NCBI GenBank assembly: GCA_038239005.1
Contig: JBBSFE010000020.1
Span: forward strand, 1 to 64,000
Direction of reading: 5' to 3'
Source of the DNA: DASXHD01 sp038239005
GTDB lineage: Bacteria > Myxococcota_A > Polyangia > Polyangiales > Polyangiaceae
Length of the DNA stretch: 64,000 nt
Positions 1 to 10,802 of the stretch are shown piece after piece. The first letter of the stretch is position 1. Every line of letters starts with the position of its first letter. The notes under the pieces are model-generated. The model was not told the origin of the DNA. It was given only the letters and a program-made list of their open reading frames with translations, and made no database searches. The translations under genes were made by a program, and so were the position numbers.

Positions 1-1314
<1,314 letters not shown>

Positions 1315-1322
1315 AGAACCCC

Positions 1323-2225
1323 TCAGGGCAAGATGGGCTTGTTGTCGATCGGCGGCGGGCGCACCGCGGGTTTGTCGTTCGGGATGGTCACGTCGAGCGT
1401 GGTCACGACGCCATCGCGCACGTCGATCTCTTTCGCGAAGCTGTGATCGATCGCTGGATGCCACGCGTGCAAGGTCATCTTGCCGACGGGGATCCCCTCG
1501 ATACGATAGTGCCCCTTGACGTCGCTGGTTGCGTGGAGCGCCGTCACCGAGACGAACACGTCCGCTTCGAGCCAATTGCTGCCGACGCGATCGATCAGCC
1601 GATATCGCCCAGGCTTCTTCGGATAGAGCCGCACTGGATCACCACCCGACGTCGCGATCATGATCGCCGGCGAAGGTTGGTTCTCGAACGACGGCGCATA
1701 CATCGGTCCGGCGTTGTCGTTCTTCACGGCGAGCGCTTGCCCAAACGTCATGTCGACACTGCGCGCGCTAAACGCGCAATTCGAAATCGTCAAAAGCTTG
1801 TTCGGCTGCTTCTCCGCAACGATCGAGCCTTGATACCCGGTCACCCCGAGCACGACGTCTGCGAGTGCGCGCGAGCCGTTCGAAAGCGGCGGCCCTTCAC
1901 GAAACGTCTTCGAATAAACGTCGACGGCGGCCGGACACTTGTCGAAATTCTTCCCCATCGTCGGTGGCGCGGGATCACCCGTGACGAAGACGTTGCCCTC
2001 GAGCACGCCCGTCGCGCCTTTGTATTCTGGCAGCTTCCCCGGGTTGACGGCCTTCTCGACCTCTTCCTTGGGGATGGGCAGCTCGTTGACGGGCCCAGGT
2101 TTGCCAGCTCCATCCGCCAACGCGGTTGCAGCGTCGGCTTTTGTCGCGGCACCTGGGTCTGTCTTGCACGCGAGCAGCGATGTGCCGCCAACGGCGATGG
2201 CAACTACGACACGAAATAGGGACAT
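1323..2225 (-). CDS. Predicted lipoprotein with carboxypeptidase-regulatory-like domain
   Basis: A 300-residue protein. I chose the ATG at 2225 over an in-frame TTG at 2243 because it gives a compact lipoprotein signal peptide: MSLFR, a hydrophobic stretch, then LLAC with Cys20 as the lipidation site. A charged linker rich in Ala, Asp and Lys follows. The body has a GNVFVTGDPAPP segment and later beta-rich stretches. The last ~70 residues (from about VSVTALHATSDVKGHYRIEG) look like a carboxypeptidase-regulatory-like beta-sandwich, a fold common in secreted proteins. It lies 31 bases downstream of nuoN on the same strand and may be co-transcribed with complex I, but nothing in the sequence ties it to respiration. 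Exact role unknown. Confidence 0.75.
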   Translation of the reverse strand: MSLFRVVVAIAVGGTSLLACKTDPGAATKADAATALADGAGKPGPVNELPIPKEEVEKAVNPGKLPEYKGATGVLEGNVFVTGDPAPPTMGKNFDKCPAAVDVYSKTFREGPPLSNGSRALADVVLGVTGYQGSIVAEKQPNKLLTISNCAFSARSVDMTFGQALAVKNDNAGPMYAPSFENQPSPAIMIATSGGDPVRLYPKKPGRYRLIDRVGSNWLEADVFVSVTALHATSDVKGHYRIEGIPVGKMTLHAWHPAIDHSFAKEIDVRDGVVTTLDVTIPNDKPAVRPPPIDNKPILP

Positions 2226-2256
2226 CGCATGACTCGCTTTCAAGAAGCGTGCGCGC

Positions 2257-3780
2257 TCAGCTCACGAGTGTGGCAGCCGCCGCAATCGCGACGTCGAGCG
2301 AGCGGCTCGGCGCGAGACCGAGAACCAGGACCAAGATTGCGCTGACGATGAGCGCGGTCGTGACGTACCCCGAGCGCATCGGCCGCGCGACGGGCGCGCC
2401 CGCGGCCGGCTCGCGCATGTACATGTAAACGAGGACGCGCAGATAATAATACGCGCCGATGACGCTGTTGATGAACGCGATGACCGTCAGCCAGTAAAAG
2501 CCGCCGTCGATCGCGGCGCGGAACACGAAGTACTTCCCGAAGAAGCCTGCGGTTGGCGGAATACCCGCGAGCGAGAGCAAGAAGAGCGCAAACGGAAGCG
2601 CTGCTGCCGGATGCCTGCGCCCGATGCCCGCGAGATCTTCGTACGACACCGCCTCCGCGCCGCGACGGCCGCACAAGATCAGCGAGCCGAACGCGCCTGC
2701 CGTCGACACGGTGTACGTCAGCAAATAAAAGAGCACGCTCGCCGCTGCTTGCGGCTCCGCGCGCATCGTCGACACGACGCCAACGAGCAAGTACCCGGCG
2801 TGCGCGATGCTCGAGTAGGCGAGCATGCGTTTGACCGACTCCTGTCGACCCGCGATGAGGTTCGCCACCGTCATGGTGAGCACCGAGATGCCCGCAAGCA
2901 CTGGCGGCCACCCGTTGGTCCACGACATCGAGTGCGCATCGCCGAAGACGACGAGAAGCACGCGAAGCATCATCGCGAACGCGCCGGCCTTCACGACCAC
3001 GGCCATGTAGGTCGTGGCGGGCGTGGGCGCGCCTTCGTAGGCATCGGGCGTCCACATGTGGAACGGCACCGCGCTCACCTTGAAGACTAGACCGACGATG
3101 ACGAGAAGAAGCGCGATGACGATCATCGGCCCTTGCGAAGCGTGCGCGAACACCGGCGCATCGGGCGTGGGCGCGCCACTCGCGATGTTCTTGATCGCGG
3201 TGCCGATGCCGACGAGATCCGTGTGACCGGTCGCGCCGTAGAGAAGCGCGAATCCGTAGAGCATCATCGCGGCAGCAAACGTCCCGAGCAAAAAATATTT
3301 CAGGCCGCCTTCAGCCGAGCGCGGCGAAGTGCGGCGGAACGCGGTCATGGCGTAAGCGCCAATCGACATCGTCTCGAGGCCGAGGAAGAGCACGAGCAAA
3401 TCACTCGCGCCTGCGAGCATCATCGCGCCGAACGTCGAAAACAAAATCAGCGAATAGAACTCGCCGCGATCGAGGTTGTGCTCGGGCAAATAACCGCCCG
3501 CGAGGAGCGCGGCGAGAGCGCCACCCAAACAGAGCAGCCCATCGAAGAAGAGCGCGAACCGATCGACCGTGAGCCACGGCGCGAGCGAGGTCGTGTCGAG
3601 GTTGTCGGTGCCGTAAAACCAAAGCGCCATCGCGCTCGCGCCGCCAGCGGCGAGGATGAGCGTCGCGCCAAGCGCGAGACCTTGGCGTGTCTTCCAGATG
3701 ACCTCGACGAGCATCAGCATCAGCGCGCCGACGCCAACCATCAAAAACGGAGCGAGTGTGAGTACGAGCAACATGATCAC
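2257..3780 (-). CDS. nuoN: NADH-quinone oxidoreductase subunit N
   Basis: A 507-residue polytopic inner-membrane protein, one of the three antiporter-like subunits that pump protons in respiratory complex I. The antiporter-family core is visible: KYFLLGTFAAAMMLYGFALLYG, then VGLVFKVSAVPFHMWTPDAYEGAP with the conserved Lys and the PFHxWxPD motif, then KRMLAYSSIAHAGY. Length is normal for NuoN. The GTG start overlaps the stop of nuoM by four bases, giving translational coupling, and an ATG lies two codons further in. It is the last nuo gene of the block, which is transcribed from nuoE. Confident assignment. Confidence 0.95.
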   Translation of the reverse strand: MIMLLVLTLAPFLMVGVGALMLMLVEVIWKTRQGLALGATLILAAGGASAMALWFYGTDNLDTTSLAPWLTVDRFALFFDGLLCLGGALAALLAGGYLPEHNLDRGEFYSLILFSTFGAMMLAGASDLLVLFLGLETMSIGAYAMTAFRRTSPRSAEGGLKYFLLGTFAAAMMLYGFALLYGATGHTDLVGIGTAIKNIASGAPTPDAPVFAHASQGPMIVIALLLVIVGLVFKVSAVPFHMWTPDAYEGAPTPATTYMAVVVKAGAFAMMLRVLLVVFGDAHSMSWTNGWPPVLAGISVLTMTVANLIAGRQESVKRMLAYSSIAHAGYLLVGVVSTMRAEPQAAASVLFYLLTYTVSTAGAFGSLILCGRRGAEAVSYEDLAGIGRRHPAAALPFALFLLSLAGIPPTAGFFGKYFVFRAAIDGGFYWLTVIAFINSVIGAYYYLRVLVYMYMREPAAGAPVARPMRSGYVTTALIVSAILVLVLGLAPSRSLDVAIAAAATLVS

Positions 3781-5717
3781 TCCTCCGTGGGTTTCAGCGC
3801 ACTCACGGGTGGACCGGCGCGGACCGGTGCTTCGGCCCTCCGCCCGGCAAGCTTCATTCCGCCGTCGAAATAGCGCGGCGCGCCCGAGGGAACGCGCGAC
3901 TCGAAATCGGCTTGGACGCGCGAGGTCGCGCCTTGGATTTGCGAAAGGAACATGTTCGGGAAAAGCCCGATGATGAAAATCGCGAGAATGAGCGGCAAGA
4001 CGGCGAGAAGCTCACGCGAGCTCAGGTCTGGCAGCTTGCGATTTTCTTCTTTGGTGATCGGCCCGAAGAACACCTTCTGCACGACGCTCAGCATGTAGAG
4101 CGCGCCGAGGATGACGCCGACGGCCGCCCCCGCGGCTTGGATCCCGTTGAAGTGACCGAGCTTGGTCGACACGAAGCTGCCCGTGATGACCATGAACTCG
4201 CCGATGAACCCATTGGTGCCTGGCAACCCCACGCTCGCGAGCGTCGCGATCACGAAAATGGCCGCGTAGAGCGGCATTGGTTTCGCGAGCCCGCCGAACT
4301 CGTTCGTCATGCGGGTGTGGCGGCGATCGTAGATGACGCCGACGAGAAGAAAGAGCGCGCCAGTCGAGATGCCGTGGTTGACCATCTGAAGCACGGCGCC
4401 TTCGAGCGATGCAGACGTGCACGCGAAGAGCCCGAGCATGACGTACCCGAGGTGGGCGACCGACGAGTAAGCGACGAGGCGTTTGAAGTCGTCTTGCTTC
4501 CACGCGCAGAGAGCGCCGTAGAGGATGCCGCCGAGGACCGCGAAGCCCGCGAGGCTCGCGCCGAAGTGCGCGCACGCCTCGGGGAAAAGCCCCATCGAGA
4601 AGCGGAGATAGCCGTACGTGCCGAGCTTCAGCATGACGGCCGCCAGCACGATGCTGCCCGCGGTGGGCGCTTCGGTGTGTGCGTCTGGCAGCCACGTGTG
4701 CACTGGGAACATCGGCACTTTGATGAAGAACGCGATCGAGAACGCCGCGAACAGCCAGAACTGCGCGCCGTGCGGGAAGAACTCGTCGGTGTTTTTGCCG
4801 AACGGCAAAACGACGCGCTGCAGATCGAAATAATCGAAGCTGTAGACGCCGGTGAGCTTGTGGAACGCGTGAGCGAGATAGAGCAGCGCCGCGAGCAACA
4901 TCACGGAGCCAGCCATCGTGTAGATGAAGAACTTGAGCGCCGCCTTCACACGCGCTTGCCCGCCCCAGACGCCGATCATGAAGTACATCGGCACGAGGCA
5001 GAGCTCGAAGAACAAATAGAAGAGGAAGAGATCGAGCGCGACGAACGAGCCGATCAGCGACCCTTCGAGGAGGAGCAGCGCGAAGCACCATTCCTTGAGG
5101 CGCGTGGTGACCGAGCCGAACGACACGTATGCCGCGATCGGCAGGATGAAAGTCGTGAGGAGCACGAGCCAGAGCGAGATGCCATCGATGGCGACGTGAT
5201 AGTGAATCCCGAAGCGTGCGATCCAGATGTAGTCCTGGTTGAAATGGAACTCGTGCCCCATGGGCACGCGCAGGAGGACGAGGCTCGTCGCGAGGGTCGC
5301 GAACATGAGACCCATCGTGACGCCGCGGAGAACGCGCGGCGCTTGGCGCGGCAAGAAGAGCACGGCGATGGCGCCGCCGAGCGGCAACCGCAAGAGCCAC
5401 GAAAGCAGCGATTTTGACTCGAATGGTGGAGCTTCTGGAATCGATGCGACGTCATCCGAGATCCACATGCGCGCGACGAAGAGCGCTGCGAGCCCGCAGA
5501 TGATGGCGATGCCGGCGCGCGTCTTCGATCCGTAGCGATGCGGCACGAGCGCGCCTGCGGCCGCGGCGAGAACGACGGGCACAGCGTGATCGATGTAACG
5601 CGAGAGCAGCGCCGCAACACCGGCAGCGACGGCAACCCAAATGAGCTGCGTCGCGCCGATGCGAATCGGCGGCTCGGGAGCCGAGGGCTCTTCGACGTGA
5701 TCGCTATGAGCGCTCAT
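3777..5717 (-). CDS. nuoM: NADH-quinone oxidoreductase subunit M, N-terminally extended
   Basis: Second antiporter-like, proton-pumping subunit of complex I, 646 residues. The core is typical: a Glu in LLEGSLIGSFVALDLFLFY, FFIKVPMFPVHTWLPDAHTEAP, and KRLVAYSSVAHLGYVMLG. NuoM is usually about 500 residues. Here roughly the first 110 residues form an extension: a hydrophilic, acidic start (MSAHSDHVEEPSAPEPP) followed by two or three extra hydrophobic segments before the normal core. A ~50-residue soluble tail also follows the last membrane segment. The ATG start overlaps the nuoL stop by four bases, and the stop overlaps the nuoN start by four. Confidence 0.95.
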   Translation of the reverse strand: MSAHSDHVEEPSAPEPPIRIGATQLIWVAVAAGVAALLSRYIDHAVPVVLAAAAGALVPHRYGSKTRAGIAIICGLAALFVARMWISDDVASIPEAPPFESKSLLSWLLRLPLGGAIAVLFLPRQAPRVLRGVTMGLMFATLATSLVLLRVPMGHEFHFNQDYIWIARFGIHYHVAIDGISLWLVLLTTFILPIAAYVSFGSVTTRLKEWCFALLLLEGSLIGSFVALDLFLFYLFFELCLVPMYFMIGVWGGQARVKAALKFFIYTMAGSVMLLAALLYLAHAFHKLTGVYSFDYFDLQRVVLPFGKNTDEFFPHGAQFWLFAAFSIAFFIKVPMFPVHTWLPDAHTEAPTAGSIVLAAVMLKLGTYGYLRFSMGLFPEACAHFGASLAGFAVLGGILYGALCAWKQDDFKRLVAYSSVAHLGYVMLGLFACTSASLEGAVLQMVNHGISTGALFLLVGVIYDRRHTRMTNEFGGLAKPMPLYAAIFVIATLASVGLPGTNGFIGEFMVITGSFVSTKLGHFNGIQAAGAAVGVILGALYMLSVVQKVFFGPITKEENRKLPDLSSRELLAVLPLILAIFIIGLFPNMFLSQIQGATSRVQADFESRVPSGAPRYFDGGMKLAGRRAEAPVRAGPPVSALKPTEE

Positions 5718-8572
5718 TGGTTTTGCCCCACTTCGATCTGCGTGACCTTCACGGGGCGCGGCACGTAGACCGTGGCCTCCGCGGCGTAGTTGCGAAGCGC
5801 CGCCGAGAACGTGTTGCGCGCGCGCAAACGAACAGGTCGGCTTTCTTCGACGATGGCGTCACCGTCGGCTTCGAGATGGAGCGTGACCTCGGCGGTGTCG
5901 CCGAAGCCTTCCTTCTCTTTGTCGTTCGGTTTGGTGATTTGCGTCCACTTGTCGCCGGGGGCTTCGCACTTGGCGTGCTTCTGCGTGAGATCTTCGACGA
6001 CGTGGTGTTGCTCGCCAAGACGCTTTTTGGCGTCGTCGATGTTGGTCGCCGTCTCCCACTCTTTTTGCCAGAGCTTCTTGTCCGGCTCGCATTGATCCCA
6101 GCGGTACGCGTAGCCGAGGTAGCCGCCCGAAATGCCCGTGGTCACGGTGAAGTCAGCGCCCTTCGCTGCAACCGACGCATCTGCGTGCGGCACGACGAAG
6201 AACCAACCAATCGCCGCGACGCCAACGACCATCGTTGCCGCATAGAGATGCACGACGCCATTTTGCGCAGCGCGGAGCACGGTGCCGCTCGCAGCAACGA
6301 CGAACGCCGTGACTTTCGCGATGATGCCGTCGATCGCCCATTGGTCGAACGACGCAGACGTATCGGCGAGCGCGTCGACGAGGGAGATAGCGGTCTCTTC
6401 GTAAAGCTTGTCGAGGCCGATGTAGACGTAGCGGGCGATCGCATATGCGCCGGCGATGCCGAGACCGCCCGCGAAGATGTAGCGAGAGTAGCCGCCGGGC
6501 GACCAGGGAACGACGACCCACATGATCACGGCGATGGCCAGCAAGAGAACGCCCGTCATGGCTTGCGTGAAGCGCGTTGCGGCCTTGATGTACTGCGGCT
6601 CGTCGGCGCCCTTGCGCTCGATGTACATCCAGTACGCCGCATAGGTGCCGACCGCGAACGCGCCAACACCAAAGCCGAGGAGCGACCACGGCGACGTGCC
6701 GTTTTCGTGCACGGCCGCTTTCGTGGCCGTTTCGAAGACGGGCTCGAGCCATTTGTCGAGCGGCGTGAAATGGAAGAGGCCCGCGTTGAGCATGCCCGCA
6801 GCTGCGGCGCCCGTCGCGAGCAAGATCAGCGGCACGGTCATCTGGTACGGCGACTCGTGCGGCGCATGGCCGGGGGTCGACAGATCGTCGTGGGCGTCGT
6901 CGTCTTCTTCGGTCGTGCCGAGCTTGCTCTTGTCCATTTGGGCAAGCACCGACGGGCGGCCGATGGACCAGCCGCGGAAATCGCCCCAGAACGTCATGAA
7001 GAAACAACGACACATGTAGAATGCAGTCATCGTCGCGGCAGCAACGGCGATCGCGAAGAGGAGCGTGCCGACCCACTCGGGCGGAACGAACGGCGCGCTG
7101 CCCTCGTGCTTCAGGCGCTCGGCGAGCGGGCTATGAAGGCGATCGACGTACGCGCGGTACATGATCTCGTCCTTCGAGAAGAAGCCCGAGAGGAGAGGGA
7201 AGCCGATGATGGCGGCCGTCGATACGGCGAAGGTGCCGTACGTGTACGGCATGTACTTTCGCAGGCCACCCATGTTGCGCATGTCCTGCGACTGTTCGCT
7301 GTCGTGGACGCGCTTGTGCATCGCGTGGATGACGCTGCCGGCTCCGAGGAAGAGGCAGGCCTTGAAGAACGCGTGCGTGAGAACGTGAAAGAAGCCCGCG
7401 GAGAACGCCCCGACGCCGACGCCGAGGAACATGAATCCGAGCTGACTCACCGTGGAATAGGCGAGCACCTTTTTGATGTCGTATTGAACGAGCGCGACGG
7501 TAGCCGCATAGAACGCCGTGAACGCACCCACGAGCGCGATGACCATCATCACGAACGGCGAGAGCACGAAGACGAAGTGCAAGCGGCACACGAGGTAGAC
7601 GCCCGCGGTCACCATGGTCGCTGCGTGGATGAGCGCGCTCACCGGTGTTGGGCCGGCCATCGCGTCGGGGAGCCACGTGTAGAGCGGGATCTGCGCGCTT
7701 TTGCCGGTGCAACCGAGGAGGAGCGCGAGGCCGCACGCCGTTGCGGCGCTGATGGTCACCGGGTTCGTCGGTTGAAGGAAAGATGCCCAACCTTCGTAGC
7801 GACCACCGCCGAGAGGCCAAAGGTGAATGCGCATCGCATCGAGCGGCGGATCGACGAGCTGGTTCGCGCCGTGCTCGATGCCGTTCCAGTCGAGAGCGCC
7901 CGTGTAGTGCGCGAGGAGGAACATCGCGCAGAGCAGTCCGAAGTCGCCGATGCGGTTTGCGAGGAACGCTTTCTTGCCGGCCGCTGCATTGGCGCCGTTC
8001 TCGAACCAAAACCCGATGAGCAAATATGAGCAGAGCCCGACGCCTTCCCAGCCGACGAAGAGCACGGGGAGGTTGTCGCCCATCACGAGCACGAGCATCG
8101 CGAAGACGAAGAGGTTCAAGTAGCAGAAGAAGCGGTGGAAGCTTTTGTCCTCCGCCATGTAGGCCGTCGCGTACCAGTGGATGAGCGCGCCGATGCCCGT
8201 GATGATGAGCATCATCACGCTCGAGAGCGCGTCGACGCTGAACTTGAAGTCGATCGGGAACGCGCCGCCACCGCGACCGCCGTTGGTGTGCATCCACTGC
8301 CACATCGTCCACGTGACGCGGATGTGATCGTGAACGCTCCTCCCGCCTTCGGTGTGGCCCGATGAGTCGACCCAGTGCCCGAGCGCGAGGAGCACGATCA
8401 CGGAGCACACGAAGCTCACCGTGATCGACGTGACGGCCATCACCTTGACGGCGTCTTTGCCGAGGCGCTTGCCCCAGATGCCGTTGACGATGGCGCCGAG
8501 CAGCGGCATCCCCAAAATCACGCCGAGGAGCGCGAAGTCGTCCTGCGGAAAAAGGCTGGCGAAGAATCCCAT
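5714..8572 (-). CDS. nuoL: NADH-quinone oxidoreductase subunit L with long hydrophilic C-terminal tail
   Basis: Distal proton-pumping subunit of complex I, 952 residues against roughly 610-700 for most NuoL. The conserved core is clear: the GWEGVGLCSYLLIGFW motif, GKSAQIPLYTWLPDAMAGPTPVSALIHAATMVTAGVY, and KKVLAYSTVSQLG. A charged loop near DDDAHDDLSTPGHAPHE separates later membrane helices. After the last hydrophobic segment (near WFFVVPHADAS, about residue 795) comes a hydrophilic tail of about 158 residues with two Cys and no obvious membrane helix, which is not part of ordinary NuoL. The ATG start lies 8 bases after the nuoK stop, and the stop overlaps the nuoM start by four bases. Confidence 0.95.
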   Translation of the reverse strand: MGFFASLFPQDDFALLGVILGMPLLGAIVNGIWGKRLGKDAVKVMAVTSITVSFVCSVIVLLALGHWVDSSGHTEGGRSVHDHIRVTWTMWQWMHTNGGRGGGAFPIDFKFSVDALSSVMMLIITGIGALIHWYATAYMAEDKSFHRFFCYLNLFVFAMLVLVMGDNLPVLFVGWEGVGLCSYLLIGFWFENGANAAAGKKAFLANRIGDFGLLCAMFLLAHYTGALDWNGIEHGANQLVDPPLDAMRIHLWPLGGGRYEGWASFLQPTNPVTISAATACGLALLLGCTGKSAQIPLYTWLPDAMAGPTPVSALIHAATMVTAGVYLVCRLHFVFVLSPFVMMVIALVGAFTAFYAATVALVQYDIKKVLAYSTVSQLGFMFLGVGVGAFSAGFFHVLTHAFFKACLFLGAGSVIHAMHKRVHDSEQSQDMRNMGGLRKYMPYTYGTFAVSTAAIIGFPLLSGFFSKDEIMYRAYVDRLHSPLAERLKHEGSAPFVPPEWVGTLLFAIAVAAATMTAFYMCRCFFMTFWGDFRGWSIGRPSVLAQMDKSKLGTTEEDDDAHDDLSTPGHAPHESPYQMTVPLILLATGAAAAGMLNAGLFHFTPLDKWLEPVFETATKAAVHENGTSPWSLLGFGVGAFAVGTYAAYWMYIERKGADEPQYIKAATRFTQAMTGVLLLAIAVIMWVVVPWSPGGYSRYIFAGGLGIAGAYAIARYVYIGLDKLYEETAISLVDALADTSASFDQWAIDGIIAKVTAFVVAASGTVLRAAQNGVVHLYAATMVVGVAAIGWFFVVPHADASVAAKGADFTVTTGISGGYLGYAYRWDQCEPDKKLWQKEWETATNIDDAKKRLGEQHHVVEDLTQKHAKCEAPGDKWTQITKPNDKEKEGFGDTAEVTLHLEADGDAIVEESRPVRLRARNTFSAALRNYAAEATVYVPRPVKVTQIEVGQNQ

Positions 8573-8580
8573 AGTGTCGA

Positions 8581-8886
8581 TCAGTTCCTAAGGAGATCGG
8601 CTTCGTCGGTGCGGACGGTGCGCTTCAGACGGAACAAGGAGATGACGATCGCGAGGCCGACGGCGACCTCGGCGGCCTCCGCGGCAATCAAGAAAAACGC
8701 GAAGAGCTGACCGGTGTGGTTGTGCGTGGCGGCGCGATTGAACGCGACGAACGCGATGTTCACGGCGTTGAGCATGAGCTCGATGCTCATGAGAACCGAG
8801 AGCACGTTGCGGCGAACCAGAAAACCAATACCGCCGAGCGTGAAGAGAATCGCGCTGAGGACGACGTAGTGCTCGACCGGAATCAT
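8581..8886 (-). CDS. nuoK: NADH-quinone oxidoreductase subunit K
   Basis: A 101-residue, three-helix membrane subunit of complex I, exactly the usual length. It begins MIPVEHYVVLSAILF. It contains the conserved glutamates in MSIELMLNAVNI and FFLIAAEAAEVAVGLAI, which belong to the hydrophilic axis linking quinone chemistry to the pumps. The start was set at the ATG at 8886 because it overlaps the nuoJ stop by four bases and gives the family-typical N-terminus; a longer frame upstream is Arg-rich non-coding sequence. nuoL follows 8 bases downstream. Confidence 0.95.
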   Translation of the reverse strand: MIPVEHYVVLSAILFTLGGIGFLVRRNVLSVLMSIELMLNAVNIAFVAFNRAATHNHTGQLFAFFLIAAEAAEVAVGLAIVISLFRLKRTVRTDEADLLRN

Positions 8887-9437
8887 TGCGCCTCTCCGTC
8901 TGCACCGGCGCCGGGCTGATCGGTCTTGTGTTTGCCGCGAGCGATCGCGACGGCCGCGACGATGGCCACCATGAGGAGCGCGCTCGAGAGCTCGAAAGGC
9001 ACGAGGTAATCGGTGAAGAGCACGTGGCCCATGGCGTCGATCGTTCCGTAGTCGCTCGGGTATGCCGTGAGCCGGTACGCGTGGTTCCACGCTGGGCGCA
9101 CGACGAGGTAGAGCGCGAACATCGACACGATCGCAAAGAGACCGCCGCCGAACGCGCGCGTGATGCGACCGCGGTGATCACGCGACGACGTGGCGCTCGG
9201 GCCGAGCAGCATGATGACGAAGATGAAGAGAACGACGATGGCGCCCGCGTAGACGATGAGCTGAATCGCCGCGAGGAAGTGCGCGTGGAGCGCGAGGAAA
9301 ATCCCGGCGACGGAGAGGATGGTCGTCATCAGACCCATCGCGCCGCGAATCGGGTTTTTCGCCGAGATCGTGACGAGCGCGCCGCCGATGGCAACGGCCG
9401 CGCAAACGTAGAAGTAGATCATGCTCGTGATGGACAT
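8883..9437 (-). CDS. nuoJ: NADH-quinone oxidoreductase subunit J
   Basis: A 184-residue membrane subunit of complex I with about five hydrophobic segments. It carries the characteristic AIQLIVYAGAIVVLFIFVIMLL stretch of the NuoJ family, which contains the pi-bulge helix near the quinone tunnel. The ATG start is three bases after the nuoF stop, and the stop overlaps the nuoK start. In many bacteria nuoG, nuoH and nuoI lie between nuoF and nuoJ; here nuoF is joined directly to nuoJ. Confidence 0.94.
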   Translation of the reverse strand: MSITSMIYFYVCAAVAIGGALVTISAKNPIRGAMGLMTTILSVAGIFLALHAHFLAAIQLIVYAGAIVVLFIFVIMLLGPSATSSRDHRGRITRAFGGGLFAIVSMFALYLVVRPAWNHAYRLTAYPSDYGTIDAMGHVLFTDYLVPFELSSALLMVAIVAAVAIARGKHKTDQPGAGADGEAQ

Positions 9438-9440
9438 GAT

Positions 9441-10802
9441 TTACTCCGTCACCAAGAGCGTCGCGTCGGCGTGCTTCTTGGTGCCGAGCACGTACGCCTC
9501 GAAGTCTTTGCGGAACTTCTGAAGGAACGCGAGCGCCGGCATCGCAGTGCCTTCGCCGAATGCGCAGATGGTGTTGCCCATGATGCCGTTGGCGACGTCG
9601 TGGAGTGAATCGAGCTCGGCCATCGTGGCCTTGCCGTCCAAGATTTTGTCGACGGTGTGAAAGAGCCACGCCGACCCTTCGCGACACGGCGTGCACTGGC
9701 CGCACGATTCGTGTTTGTAGAACTGCATCAAGTTCTTCATCGCGAGCACGGGACAGGTGCCTTCGGCCATGACGGTGACGCAGCACGTGCCGAGCATCGT
9801 GCCGACGAGGCGCATGGTGTCGACGCCGAGGGGCACGTCGAAGACGCTTTTGCCGTGCCACTTGTTCATCGGCGACTTCGGGTCGGGAGCGTTCACGAGC
9901 TCGTCGGGTTTCAAGATTGGCGTGGAGCTGCCGCCGGGTATCGCGCAGAGCACTTTGCGATCGCCGAGAACGCCGCCGCCGATGTCGAAGATGAGCTCGT
10001 TGAGCGTCGGCCCGCACGCGAGCTCGACGACGCCGGGCTTTTTCACGTGGCCGTTGATTCCGTAGAGGCGGGTGCCGCCGTCTTTCATGTCGTGCAAGAA
10101 AGAGAGCTTGCTGAACTCTTCGCAGCCCATCTTGAACGCGGACGGAACGGCGGCGATGGTCTCGAGGTTGTTGACCGTCGAGGGCATGCCGAACGCGCCG
10201 GCCTGAGCAGGGAAAGGCGGCTTGAGACGAGGCTCGCCGCGCCGGCCCTCGAGGCTATTAAGGAGGGACGTCTCTTCGCCGCAGATGTACGCGCCGGCGC
10301 CGGTGTGGACGTAGACCTCGATGGCCCAGTCTTTCCCGAAGGGCGTCTTGCCGAGGTAGTTCTTTTCTTTGGCCTCTGCGATCGCCTCTTCCAGGCGCTT
10401 CTTCGAGAGGTGAAGCTCGTCTCGCACGTAGATGTACGCGATGTGCGCGCCGATGCCGTAGCACGCGATGATGCAACCCTCGATGCACGCGTGAGGGTTC
10501 TCCTCCATGAGCGTGCGATCTTTGTGGGTGCCGGGCTCGCCTTCGTCGGCGTTGACGACGAGGTAGCAAGGCTTGCTCGTGAGCTTCGGCATGAAGCCCC
10601 ATTTGACGCCCATCGGAAACCCAGCGCCGCCGCGGCCGCGGATGTTTGCTTTCTTTGCTTCGTCGACGACTTGATCGCGCGTCATCGTCGTCAGCACGCG
10701 CTGCGCGGTTTTGTAACCGTCGCACTCGCGCTCGTAGACGCCGAGCGTCCAGCCCTTGGGCTTGCCGTACACCTTCGTGAGGTAGTCCGTGCGCTTGATC
10801 AT
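9441..10802 (-). CDS. nuoF: NADH-quinone oxidoreductase subunit F (NADH/FMN-binding)
   Basis: A 453-residue peripheral-arm subunit that binds NADH, FMN and one [4Fe-4S] cluster, where electrons enter complex I. Visible motifs are the glycine-rich FMN/NADH loop GRGGAGFPMG (56-65), NADEGEPGTHKDR (84-96), GAGAYICGEETSL (168-180), and the cluster N3 ligands CGQCTPCREG (Cys367, 370, 373) with Cys413 in GNTICAFGEG. The ATG at 10802 was chosen over upstream in-frame codons because it overlaps the nuoE stop by four bases and gives the usual length. nuoJ follows three bases later. Confidence 0.96.
   Translation of the reverse strand: MIKRTDYLTKVYGKPKGWTLGVYERECDGYKTAQRVLTTMTRDQVVDEAKKANIRGRGGAGFPMGVKWGFMPKLTSKPCYLVVNADEGEPGTHKDRTLMEENPHACIEGCIIACYGIGAHIAYIYVRDELHLSKKRLEEAIAEAKEKNYLGKTPFGKDWAIEVYVHTGAGAYICGEETSLLNSLEGRRGEPRLKPPFPAQAGAFGMPSTVNNLETIAAVPSAFKMGCEEFSKLSFLHDMKDGGTRLYGINGHVKKPGVVELACGPTLNELIFDIGGGVLGDRKVLCAIPGGSSTPILKPDELVNAPDPKSPMNKWHGKSVFDVPLGVDTMRLVGTMLGTCCVTVMAEGTCPVLAMKNLMQFYKHESCGQCTPCREGSAWLFHTVDKILDGKATMAELDSLHDVANGIMGNTICAFGEGTAMPALAFLQKFRKDFEAYVLGTKKHADATLLVTE

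Noticed and set aside
3912..8029. Long plus-strand frames opposite nuoM and nuoL
   Set aside because: They are rich in Arg, Glu and His with no motif, and lie antisense to complex I genes with unmistakable motifs.
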